A stretch of 64,000 nucleotides of DNA from Adenophora triphylla var. japonica (lineage: Eukaryota; Streptophyta; Magnoliopsida; Asterales; Campanulaceae): positions 297,501 through 361,500 of the forward strand of contig JAFEMH010001351.1 of assembly GCA_022495995.1 (NCBI GenBank), read 5' to 3'. The position numbers were made by a program, and so were the translations under genes. The notes beneath the pieces were generated by a model that saw only the letters and a program-made list of their open reading frames with translations, was not told where the DNA came from and ran no database searches. Position 1 is the stretch's first letter, and each line of letters opens with the position of its first letter. Of the stretch, positions 44,619 to 55,849 are shown in pieces.

Positions 44619-46430
44619 TTGGAAAATTGTGCATTATTAATGTGAATTAAAAATTGTTTTTTTTACATAAAGTGGAATTCAAGATGTAATATTTGGGTTT
44701 GTTGATAATTAACCAAAAATTGAATTCCTTTTTAAGAAATTATGAAACTTTTATTTTTGGGTTGTTACAAGAATAAATATGAGTTAATTCTCATATTGCT
44801 CTTTTATTAATGGATTGATTTCTCTAATTAAGTTAGAGAATATGTAACAACACAAATTTTAATGTTGAGGTTAGTTATACATGGTTAATACCAATTAATT
44901 CTAAGTTCTCTACATATTCTTCATATATTAGGTGTTGTCTCTTTTTCTGTCTAAAAATAAGAAGTTAGAAGATAGAAAAGATAGAAAGATGATATGAGAG
45001 TCCCATGTTATAACTCTAGAGTTTAGAATTCTCTTGTCAAAAATTTTCTTTTGGTCTCTTTTTTTGAAGTTATAGTTGGTGATTTAGTTCAAGCATACGT
45101 TCAATTCGTCGGGAGGCTCAAGTGCGGAGTTGCACCCGGTTCGTCTGTTCTATCCTGGGAGACTAACGCCCGTGAAAGCCTCGAGAACTGTTAGATAGGG
45201 GGACGAATTAGTCTTAAGGAAAGTGTATAACACGGCTCAGACACAAGTGAATCAAAATGACTTTCATACGATTTTCTCTTTTCATTTTCTATTTTGTATT
45301 GTAAATTGTATTTCAATTTTATTGTAATTCTTTCATATTGTGCTCATTATCTAAGATTTTGTCCTACAATCTTAAGACGAATTATCCTATTGAGAAAGGA
45401 TTGCAGATTGAGGAAAGCTTGTGATGTGGTTGCTACGGCGGAGGGATGAAAAGAGGTGGGAAACGGAGGAAAAGAAAGAAATTTTCAGCACAGTTTTTTA
45501 ATGACCATCTGTGGAAAAATTTTATTTCACACTTCGTTAATCGTTGGATCAAGCTCAAATTTGGTGAGAAGGTTTGAGACTCATAGAAAAATATTCTGGA
45601 TGGTGGAGATCGGATTCTAATATCTGCAGATGAAGATATAAAATTCCCATAAGAGCAGTTTATGTGAATTAAAACACTAATAATAAGTTATCTTGTTTAA
45701 CAAGATCAACCAATGTTAAATAGTTGATTGGATCATGACATCAAAGATGTTGTAATGATTGTATAAACTAGTTGTGGATACGCCACTTCTAGTGTTTACA
45801 CAATGGATAAATTGTCTCTTATGATTTACGAGAATCATGGTGAGAAATATTGAAAAGTTCGTTGGAACTAAGTTGAGAATATTAACGTTGAAAGATGTAG
45901 TCTTTAACGTTGCATTCTATCAATGATGTATTGAGAAAGATGATAGGGCTTCTTGAAAGGAGTTGTGTAAAATACTATTGATTGGATATGTATTGGGTAT
46001 GCTTACAATATTTGTGATTATAGAATTCTTGTTTATAAATCCAAGATTCAATGTATATACAAAAATATTATAATGGAATCATGAAACGCTTATTTATTTA
46101 AGAATATATTTTCGTATAAATTAATAGATGAGGCAAACTCATTTAAACGGATTCATGATTCAATAGAAGAAGAAGAAGAAGAAGAAGAAGAAGAAGAAGA
46201 AGAAGAAGAAGAAGAAGAAGAAGAAGAAGAAGAAGCAGCTTATCATGAGGAAATGATGAATAAGAGGCATGACCTCAACATAGCAAATGAGGTTGGATAA
46301 GAAAATTTTATGACCCATATTTTCTAACCTCCATGCTAGAAGGTGAATCACAAAGTTATAAAGATATTGAGCTATTTAGAAGGATCTTTGTGTAAAGAGG
46401 CCATTAAAAGTAAGATTGATTACATCTTGC
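44619..46430 (+). mobile_element. Highly decayed Ty1/Copia remnant
   Basis: An LTR-like start (TGTTGGAAAATTGTGC at 44619) is followed by a GC-richer segment, and the LTR perhaps ends near CCTACA at 45370. Beyond it, scattered blocks resemble Copia pol: LRILTLKDVVFNV (about 45875-45915), a pre-RT linker with NSFKRIHDSIEEE (about 46130-46170), and EAIKSKIDYIL (about 46398-46430), typical of the start of the RT domain. Frames change constantly, so it is a fossil. Boundaries are approximate. Confidence 0.6.
46165..46235. repeat. (GAA)n microsatellite in the acidic linker of the Copia fossil
   Basis: About 23 GAA triplets follow the ...RIHDSIEE codons of the decayed polyprotein. In that frame they encode glutamate, so the repeat probably expanded from an acidic codon run rather than arising at random. 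Confidence 0.85.
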
Positions 46431-47189
46431 CATTTCGACAGAGTCAATGATCTCGCTCCGCTTTCCTTCACCCTTTTTTGTTTACTTCGTCTGGGGCGAG
46501 ATCACCATTTTGCCAGAAACAGTGATGTCGCTCCACTTTCCTTTTGTTTGTCCACATGGTCGCCTTAAGTCGCTTGGAGATAGGGCTCTACTTTGACTTC
46601 CAACCTAGCGATTTGACTATTATAGTCTGACTTTTCCACTGATGCCACAACTTTATCGCTGAGTCACACATGGTCCCCATGACTTATTTGACAATTGTAT
46701 TACATTTTATTTGTACACATCAGTAGCCCCTCAGTTCATAATTGTAACCATTTATGGTCCTGTTGTGAACTTCATTTCGCAATTATGTGAAATCGCCTTA
46801 CTTGCATATATGTTTGAATTCGCCAAATAAGTTTAATGGGCGAGATGGATCTCGCGTATTCATCTTGGGATGTCACTTCCTTTTTGACACGTGTTGAGAA
46901 GTTGAACTCATACGACCATTAATGGGTCGTCATTTTCATAATAAATGTCCACATTTCTCGATAACCATGATGGTGGTTTTAATTTGGATTTTAATGACAG
47001 GTTTGGCTTCCAAAACCGTAATAATGGGACAGTTGAAAGGTGTCTTTTCACCTAGTAACTTTTCACCTCAAGGGGTATAAAAGGGAATGCCCCACCACTT
47101 TACCCTTTACTTTCAAATTCACTTTTTCTCTTTATCTTCTTCTTCTCCTTCACCGGCGAACGGACTATCTTCCTCCGGCGACACAATAA

Positions 47190-48801
47190 TGTTGGTGTAA
47201 TGCCCTAGGCTATAGTTATGTTTGACTTGAACCGTTATGTATCATCTTTATCATTTATTATAGATCATGTTTATTCTGTTCATTATATGTTTGCATGTTT
47301 ATTATATTGAACTGCGTCCCCAGTTGTTGTGAACAACTAGTATAAGTTGGTAATGGATAATCATAGAGATGATTATATGCATGGAGATGCACATTACACT
47401 TATGGATACTTGCTAGAGAACAAGTATTGGACATGACCTACTTATGAGATTTATGACATGGTCTGTTGTCATGATTAAATCTCATGATAGCCGTGTTATT
47501 GAATCCTTTGTACCTGAGATTATCATCGTCTTCCACATGATGAAGATCGTGTTTGATACAGTCTAACACTATCTTTAATCGGATAGCAATAAGGGCTATG
47601 TTAGCACGATTGGATTCATGTAGGGAAGAATGATAAGTCAAGATGAAATTTGTCCCTCTTGTGAAGAGAGGTGTTAGCTTGGGCCCCTCGATGAATGATG
47701 TTGATGAAATGTGTGTCCACACTCAAGTGATTTGAAAGACATCAAATGCATTTGCATTATCAACAAATTCGAAATCAAGAAAGCATTGAACGGAATGAGT
47801 TGACATAGACCATGACTCATATTCAATTGGACATCGTGGACAAAGGGATTATGACATTGGATCTATCGAGAAATCAAGCTTTGATGTTATATTAATTGGG
47901 TGGATATAATGGTTTGCTAGAAACCACTTATGTCTTGTGAGGTCATATTTTTAACTCACTACCAACATAATATAATTCCATTTGGGTCACACACAAAGAA
48001 CGAATTTGATTCTGGCTGAAAAATAGAATTTTTGGCTTGTACAGTCGTGCGACATACTTGGCCACATCAGAAAAACGTTTTCTGGCTAGTTGTGTCGCGC
48101 GACACAGCTTGCCCGTTGAAGGGCACGACCCGTGCTCTTGGGCACGAGTCGTACCAAAGTCCAGCACGACTGCTTTTTGGGTCACGACTCGTATCACGAG
48201 TGTTTTAGGCCTAGCACGACTCGTGCCCTCAGGGACGAGTCGTGCCCGATGCTAAAAACGTGCCCAAACTGCTTTTCAAGGCTGGGAAGGTTTTTGTTAT
48301 TGACAAGGACTTAACCCTAAGTGTTAGGGATTTATACCTTAGTATAAATATAAATCCTTGGGCAGCCAAAAACTGACCTACCTCCATACATCATTGTTCT
48401 AGATTTATGAAATCCTAGGCCTTGATTAATTCCATAGTTCTTGCCATAGATTATTGAAAAGTGTTTCAATAATCAAGAGGATCATCTAGCAATCCAACAA
48501 GAAGGTGTTCTTGGTTCGTTCGCGTGTGGATCACCATTAGAAGGAGGTTGTTTTATATCCTAAAGCTTGAAGATCTTCATTGTTGATTTCATCACCAAGT
48601 TCGAAGGAGGAAGATAGAAGATTCGACATCAAAATTCTAAGCTTGAATTTTAAGGTCTATTTTGACAAAACAAATCGCATAAGAGGTATGTAAATATATT
48701 TCATATGTTTCTAATCTATTCGTGTTAGACGGATCTTAGGGCTAGGATTTTGATGTTATTTTGTTAAATTTCCGCTGCGTTTGTAACCCCAAAACCCAAC
48801 A
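47190..48801. mobile_element. Probable solo LTR, 1.6 kb
   Basis: Starts TGTTGGTGTAATGCCC and ends CCCAACA, with a 5-bp direct repeat AATAA at 47185-47189 and 48802-48806. It has no coding capacity, and the host 5' leader resumes directly after it. It contains several CACGAGTCGTG/CACGACTCGTG motifs (48105-48250) that also occur in the LTR-like sequences at 57.8 and 60.9 kb. LTR-LTR recombination would explain a lone LTR with an intact target duplication. Confidence 0.72.
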
Positions 48802-49057
48802 AATAATCCTCAAATCCACCATCTTTTTCTCCATTTTACTTTGATTAAACCACTCCTTAGTGAAATTCGAGCTTCAAGAGAGAGTTTTTGGGTGATCTCC
48901 ATCACTGATCTGTGGATTTAGAGAGAAAACCTTATTTCCTCCGTTTTCCTTACATTTTTTCCGGTGAGACATAGCCGGAATCTTCCTGGGACCTTTTATT
49001 CTTTATTTTTAGGTAATTTTCTTTCTTTTCTTGTTCTTGTAGTTGTAGATTTCTTGT

Positions 49058-50337
49058 ATGGAAATAGCCTGGATCAAACAATGTGCTAGGGACACTAAAT
49101 TTGGACAATGGAAAAAATTAAAAGGCTTTTATAGGATGGAGAGGGGCAACCGGGTTAGACTAACTATACCTGAGTTAAACACCTTGTTAATTGTTGAGGG
49201 GGCTGGAACAATAGTACTGGGTTCTTTAAAAATTCAAGGGCCCACATACCTTCCCTCTTCCCATGTTGCCATGTTAAGATTTTTGGATAGGGAGTCTTTT
49301 TGTAAATACATTTATAAAGAGGCGGGATGCCCTTTGGGCCCAGAGAGCTCTAACTTAAGTGTTAGTTCAGAGCGGATTGAAAGAGAGGAGCCTGATGACT
49401 CAAATGAGGATTACCATGTTGTGAATGATGTTAACACTATGTTTACAAACACATACAAGCATGCGGAGGTGGCGAGATACTGGGCCAAGGATCTAGTAGG
49501 GCAAGCAGCTCGCATTCAATGGCGCGAGATCCCGATGCGAGGAACATCTCACACTCCTTGGATTGGACTGAGTTTTATGCTAAGTATTACATAGATCCCA
49601 CTGTTTATCATCTTGCTCCCTACACTGGCCCCTTGGATCCCGCTGAAATGTGAAAGCACAAAGATATTGTGATTGCATATCTTTCCCAATTTAATACGGG
49701 ATTGCGACTTCCCTTAGACCCTTTCTTGAGCCTTTTCCTTTGTGAGTTGTCCTCTGCCTTAATGGACCTTCATCCCAATACTATTAGGATCCTTGTTTCT
49801 TTTATATCCATTTGTAGGGGGCATCGCCACGAACCTACCATTCCGCTTTTGAGAGAGTTCTTTGATGTCATGAATGTGTATTCAGCTGATGATCATAGGA
49901 TCACTTTCAGAACTAACGCAAAGAATAAATTAATGACCACCGAACCCAATAAAATCCACCATTTTCATGATAACCCCATCTTCATAACATCTATCCCCGG
50001 TTGGCATCACCCAATTGGATTGTCTCCTTTGATTACTCATCTTGGAATCAAACCTCGTTTAACCCCTGACGAACAACAAGCTAAGGCAATTTTTTCCAGG
50101 ACTTTAGCTAGGGTGGGCAATAAGGCTTTATTTTCGTGGAGGCTGATTTTGCGGAATGAGGATATTCTTAGGCGAGTTGGGATATCGCCTAGTTTAGCAG
50201 GCGGAGTGGAGCCCATGATTCCAATGGCGTATTCAACTTCCTTTGAAGGTTGGGTGATTCACGATAATGGAGTATTTGCCTCCAATTGTGTTACATATCA
50301 AGGAAACGTTTATATTTGCCTTCCATTCATAACTTAA
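49058..50337 (+). pseudogene. Gypsy-associated extra ORF, N-terminal part (PF04195-like)
   Basis: The first block (49058-49530) starts MEIAWIKQCARD with no known fold. A frameshift near 49530-49560 and a TGA at about 49650 separate it from a second block that begins YLSQFNTGLRLPLDPFL and continues LHPNTIRILVSFISIC. This matches the 'putative gypsy type transposon' domain found in extra ORFs of plant Gypsy elements. The function of that domain is unknown. The ORF continues in later pieces. The start lies about 30 bp after a pyrimidine-rich leader. Confidence 0.65.
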
Positions 50338-50429
50338 TCCGTGAACTTTTTTTCTTTATAATCTTTCTTTTTGCTCTTTTATAAACGTTAAATGTTGCTT
50401 GGTTTCTAACAACCACTTAATTTGATTTC

Positions 50430-52151
50430 GCAGACTTTGACCAAATGGATCTCGCTTCTAGGAGGGGTGCTCATCTCGCTCAGCTGAGAGAGGAAAAGAA
50501 ATAGGCCAAGGAGTGCCAAGCTCGCTGAGGCAACTTCCTGAAATCGCCAATGTCGACATTCCAACTTCTGGGGATGGAAAGGATACTGATGTTATTGCCT
50601 TAGAGAAGGCTGATACCGCTGTCGCTGAGAAGCAGCAGAGAAAAGCTAGGGCAAAAAAGAAGTACTCAATCTTTTAATCAACTGAAGGTGTTGATGATGG
50701 CGAGGAAACTGACAGTGGTGAAAAAGATGAGAATATTGACATTGAAATCTCTGAAGATGAAGTCGCTGAGGGTGAAGCCGCCGGAAATGAGGCCGCCAGA
50801 AATGAGTCCGAGAGAAGCAATTTTGCAAGGAGTGAGTCTGTTGGAACCAGTGCAGGTGACTCCGCCAAAAGTGGTTCTACCATTCCAGATGTTGTTATGT
50901 CTGAGTCTAACAAGGAGGTTTCTAAAGATCAATCTCAAGGAAGTGGAGGCTTGATGACTAGAGGAACGAAGAGAAGTCGCATTGACGCTTGTTTGAGCCT
51001 ATCTCGCCACGAAGAACTGAAAAGGGTAAGAGTAAGTTTGTTGATGTTGAATCTGGGGTGCCACCTAGCTAGTTGACACCAAATTTTGAATTTTTTGTTG
51101 ACTTGGACGGCATGAAAAATTTGGTTGCAGAGATGGAAGATGTGCCCAGATTGAAGGGCTTTGATTTGCGAACTCGTGATTCCGTATGGAGTGCTTTTGG
51201 AGCTGCAACTTTGACTAGAATATGCAACATGGAACATGTCACTTCACTTGAATCTGAGGAACTTCCTTCCTTGAAAAACTATATTGGTCAGATGGCCATG
51301 GAGGTATCCCTTCTTATAATTTCTTCTTTCTTTTCATGCTTGGGCTCCTGATTATCTTGTTTTGAATTTTTCCTTTCCCTTTTTCTGATGAGTAGGGCCA
51401 TTGTTGGGGACTTTCAAAAATTGATGAAGCGTTCAATAAGCTGGCTAGTGATAAGGTTGCCTGGGAAATGGCATTTGAGAGAGAACGAAATGAGAAAAAG
51501 AAGAGCAAGCAGGAGTTGTTGGCCATGAAGGAGGAGAAGAATAAGGTCGTCAAGAAGCTTGCTGATACCGCAAAAGGAGCAGAATCCTTGAAAAAGCAAT
51601 GGGACAAATTTATGGATGCCAAGGCAAAAATTGAGCAAGATAATGCTAGACTTCGCGAACAAATAATCAATTATGAGAATGACCGCAATGTTGCTGAAGA
51701 AGTCAGGAAAGTTGTTGAAGTCGCGAAGGCTGAGGTTGATCTCGCAAACTCCCAGCTCGCTCAAGAAAATGCTTCCCAAGTCGCTCGAATTATGGAACTT
51801 GAGCGAATTGTTGAGGTCGCTGGTGAAAATATTGTGAAAGATTATAAGGCATATGCTCAATTCCAGAATGATTCTGAAGACAGGACTTATGATCTGCTCC
51901 AACGCTTCTCTTTTGTAAATGCGCGACATACTTTGTGGGATGGAATCCCAATTGAAAGAGTGGTGAAGTGGCTCTCAAAGCCAATGTATGGCGACTTGGC
52001 CAAATATTGCCATTCACACCTTCCATTTGATGATAGAGAAAAGAAAGAACTTGCCCAGTTTGATTTGGCAATGGAGAATCCTATCTGGGAGGAACCACCA
52101 GCTAGGAAGAAAATGCTTGTGATCTCTTTATTGACACTTCTTTTGAAGTAG
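50430..52151 (+). pseudogene. Gypsy-associated extra ORF, C-terminal coiled-coil part
   Basis: After an AG acceptor-like site (50433) come degenerate acidic Ser/Glu-rich segments (50440-50950), a short open stretch (51073-51300), and then a long coiled coil (51468-52151). The coiled coil is rich in Lys/Glu heptads, for example ERERNEKKKSKQELLAMKEE, and is followed by a conserved-looking globular tail (LPFDDREKKELAQFDLA). Stops at 50674 and 51070 break the frame, although intervening introns cannot be excluded. Similar coiled coils end the plant gypsy-associated ORFs. Confidence 0.55.
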
Positions 52152-52559
52152 AAGATCGAATTGAGGCCATGAAGGCACATATTGCTAGGGAGAGGGAGGG
52201 CTTTTTCTTCGTGAACAATTTCTTTATTTATGGCTTGCGTGCCAAGTTGAAACAATTTTTTCCTTTTTCTTTTTTATATGGGGATGTCGCGGTTTGCGAC
52301 TTGCGGCATGCGCGCTGCTTTCAAACAATTTTTCTTTCTTGTTTTTCAATTTAATTAACTTTATGTCATCATTTTTACTTTATAAAATTTCCCTTTATAT
52401 TGTGTATATCTTTGGTAAATTTATTTCAGTAGGTGTTAAAAATGTTAACAAATCTGTTTAACTTTTGTGGGGGTGTACATCCCTTATTCCTCCTTCGAAA
52501 GAGTAAGAATTGTCTTTAGGCAGCCTTATTACAAAATGTGCAAGTATACTTCACCACTT

Positions 52560-54240
52560 TTGTTGTTTCTTTTACCTCAACACGTAAGTTGTTTGAGTGA
52601 CATCTCGCCTATTTTTCACTAGACAATATAGCATTTCACCTAGTTTTCACCTTTTGAAGTGTGAAATTTCGCCAATTTTTTCGTTTAAAACATGGCATTT
52701 CGCTAATTTTTTTCATTGGAAACATGGAATTTCGCCAAAAAAAAATTCATTTGAAACATGGCATTTTGCCAATATTTTTCCATTTAAAACATGGCATTTC
52801 GCCAAGTTTTCGCTTTCAAGCGGTGGCATCTCGCCACCTTTTCGTTTTCATCTCACTTTAAGAAGTTGCTTTTGATTGATTAACCCGTTATCTTTTTTCC
52901 ATCTTTGTTTCATTTCATCTCATGTGGAGATGTTACTTGGGTTTTTCTTAAATATTCCATTTTCGTCTTCGCTTCCATTAATCTCGCGTATAGATGTTAC
53001 TTGGGATTTTCCCAAGCATTCCATTTTTATTTCCATTTATGTTTTATCTCGCGTAGAGATGTTCTTGAGATTAACCCAAGTTTTTCCATTTTCGTTTTCA
53101 TTTCATCTCGCGTGGAGATATAACTTGAGATTAACCCAAGTTTTTCCATTTCCGTTTCCACATGATGGCATTTCGCCTCAGTACCTAACGCCTTAAAACC
53201 AGGTTTTTGTTTTTTCTTACAAGTTGAAGTTTGAATTGCACCTCGCCATGCTTTTTTACTTAGTACCTACCCAAGTTCATCATGTTTTCCCAACCTGCGA
53301 GTTACTATTTAAGGCATATCACCATGGGCTCATTTCTTGATACCTTTAAATCAGGCTTTTAAATTTTCCTACGGGTTTGCAGTTTGATTAGCAACTCGCC
53401 ATGCATTTTGCTCAGGACCCACCCGAGCTCATCATGTTGCCTCCCCAGGCAAATAACTCAACATACGAAATGCTATTTAAGGCATTCCATCGTGAACTTG
53501 ATCACCTGATACCTTGAAATCAGGGTTTTCATTCTTTTCGTACGAGTTGCATTTTGTATTGCATCTAGCCATTAATCTTGCTAAGGTCATACCAGAGCTC
53601 ATCATGTTGGTTTGCTCAATTCGCGCGTTATGCTAATGAAGGCAATTCGCGGCGAGCGGGTTCCTCGTCTTGACACCAGGTTTCTATTATTTTTTCATGA
53701 GTTGCCCTTTGAATAACAAATCGCCATGAACCATATTTCAGCCTTGACTCAGAAAGGTCATGTGTTTTTGCCTTGTTTGTAACTCGCTAATAAAGGCGAT
53801 TTACCATTGGCGGGCCTTGAAACTAGGGTTTTGTTTTCTTACGAGTTGCCGTTTGAATAGCAACTCGCCATGAAGTTGACTTAGGACCTACCCACGTTCA
53901 TCATGTTATCCCATTCCGTATAATCCCTTGTGAAGATTTTACTCGAGATCGTATCGAGCTTTTCCAAATCCGTTAATCTAGCATGGAGATTTTTCTTGGG
54001 GATAAGCCAAGTTTTTTCAAATCCATTAATCATGTCTTTTTTGACATGTTTATTACCTTTCCATTATTGTTACTTTGGCAAGCCAAAGGCGTCTTACTTA
54101 GAGTGAGGTACCTGGTATCTTGAAGCCAGGATTATGTTTTCCAACGAGTTGCGGTTTGAATGACAACTCACCATGAAGTTTCCTTGGAATTTTTCCAAGT
54201 CCTTCATGTTCTTTTTCTCATATTCAGTTTTTCCAAATTC
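52560..54240. repeat. Tandem repeat fields in the Tat-like element
   Basis: Three adjoining families. Units of about 35-40 bp are built on CATGGCATTTCGCCAA (52620-52820). Units of about 60 bp contain CTCGCGT(A/G)GAGAT and TGGGATTTTCCCAAG (52905-53160). Diverged units of about 175-190 bp contain GAGTTGCxxTTTGAAT, CATCATGTT and ACCTTGAAATCAGG (53205-54200, five or six copies). Plant Tat/Ogre elements are known to carry such arrays in untranslated regions. Confidence 0.7.
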
Positions 54241-54377
54241 CAATTTATTTTATAAAATCGAAATACACAAGATCAAACATTTTCATTGAATTGAGCAAAC
54301 TTACATAACAACTTTTCTCCTTACATTTTCCTAACTAGCTCGGCACCTTCTGCTTCTACTGAACTCGCCTTAGGGTC

Positions 54378-55849
54378 CTATTCGCAAACAATTTCCTCAT
54401 CCATTCTTTCCTCTATTTCCACTTCCATTTTCACATTATCATATTTCATCTCTTCCACCGGAATTGACATTGGTTCAACTTGGGCATTCTCGCTTTCAGC
54501 TTCTACATTTTCAACTTCCATGCATTCCCATCTCGCCTGCTCCTGACCTGGCCAGCATATGATTCCCGACCCATCCCTCATACTTTCAGTCTCCTCCCAC
54601 TCTTCTCCCCCTTCAAAGAGTTTGGTAATCATATGAATCTGCGGCCCTCCAATCACAATTCCATTTGTAACAGCCACAATCTTCTTCGCCTTCTGCATCT
54701 CTATCTTCTTCTTGAGAGCTGTCAACGGTTGACTTCTGATACAAGCGATCCCCTTTGGAGTGGGTAACTTAACCCTCTGGCGTGGAACAGACACCACCAT
54801 TTCGAAACTTTGCAAGAAGGGAACTCCGATTATCGCATTATATGGCGAGACGAGATCAATTACCATGAACTCCACACTCTTTGCACTCTTCCGACCAACA
54901 TCCGGATCTTCATCTCGCATTTCCACATTCAAAGTTACGATACCCTTCGCTCTGACTGTATGATTGGTAAAGCCTTCCAAAACACCTTCATATGGAGTGA
55001 GCTGAACGTCCGTAAAATCCATTCTCCTCAATGCCTCATAATAGAGGATATTTCGACTGGCTCTCATGTCAACTAGCACTTTGTGAAGTATGTTGCTTGG
55101 GGAAAAATTTAAATAACTAAAGGTTGGCTTGCAAGAAGTGTTGAAGTTGCCAACTCTCTCCTCGTGAAACTTATAATCCTTTCCTCTCCTAGTGGGTACG
55201 CTGAAACATGAAAAGTGTGAGAGAGGCTTATCACCTAGTTGTTTAATTGGGTAATGTTGGGATAGCATCACTAATTACATCTATCATATTCCTCATCTCT
55301 TCATCTCGCCTTCCCCCTCCATCTCGCCTAACCTCATCTCGATAAACGTACTCACTCAATTCGCCTCTATCCACCTTGGCTTGAAGTACTCTCTTGAGAT
55401 TAAGACAGTTATTAGTCACATGTCCTATGTCCTTGTGATATTCACAATATTTGCTCTTATCTCTCCTTTTCAGGGTCTCCTTGTTCATCTCGCGGGCTGG
55501 GGGGTAGGATAACCAATTTCATCAATTCGATTGGAGTTAGTATTAATTTGGTGAAGACTTGCTCTTTAAAGGCTTCCCTTCTTTTACCCTTGTTCCACTC
55601 TCTTCTTCCTCCTATGGGCGTTTTTCTTCCTTCTGTTCTTACTGTTTCAATCAGCTTCTTGGCTACTTTTCTTGGAGTAGCAGTTTGGGAAATCGCGACT
55701 TCCGGCTCACCGCCGCCTGTAAATCCTCGAACTCTCTCAAACATCTCGCATAATGTCTTGGGTATTCTCATCCCAACTTCCCTCTTAAAATTCCCTAGAG
55801 CCAGACCAACGGAGAAGAGCATCACTAGAGACTTCTGACTGGTATCTGG
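54378..55849 (-). pseudogene. Gypsy gag C-terminus and protease (minus strand), broken
   Basis: Read from 55849 downward: the gag C-terminal part, a basic linker, a YCEYHKDIGHVTNNC zinc motif with KVDRGEL (about 55460-55370), and a retropepsin-like domain (about 55150-54750) where the active site reads VDMRAS instead of VDTGS. An acidic tail reaches 54378. The open frame of 297 codons at 55271-54378 is good, but upstream frames are broken. It is related in layout to 1-2930. The gag N-terminal part lies beyond the inserted LTR at 59.3 kb. Confidence 0.8.

Larger units (their letters stand above)
46431..54370 (+). mobile_element. Tat/Ogre-like Gypsy region with an extra ORF
   Basis: This region is linked by GCxATTTCGCC / CATCTCGC-type sequence over its length. 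It contains a plus-strand promoter-like stretch (TATAAAAG at 47076-47083), a broken ORF with a gypsy-type transposon-associated domain (49058-52151) and tandem repeats (52560-54240). The gag-protease of what may be the same element lies on the opposite strand at 54378-55849 plus 59321-59800. In plant Tat elements additional ORFs can lie 3' of pol in antisense; here pol itself is missing. A solo LTR (47190-48801) is inserted. The element's outer limits are uncertain. Confidence 0.45.

Noticed and set aside
54480..55076. Plus-strand open frames over the minus-strand Gypsy protease
   Set aside because: Shadows; the protease domain blocks are on the minus strand.
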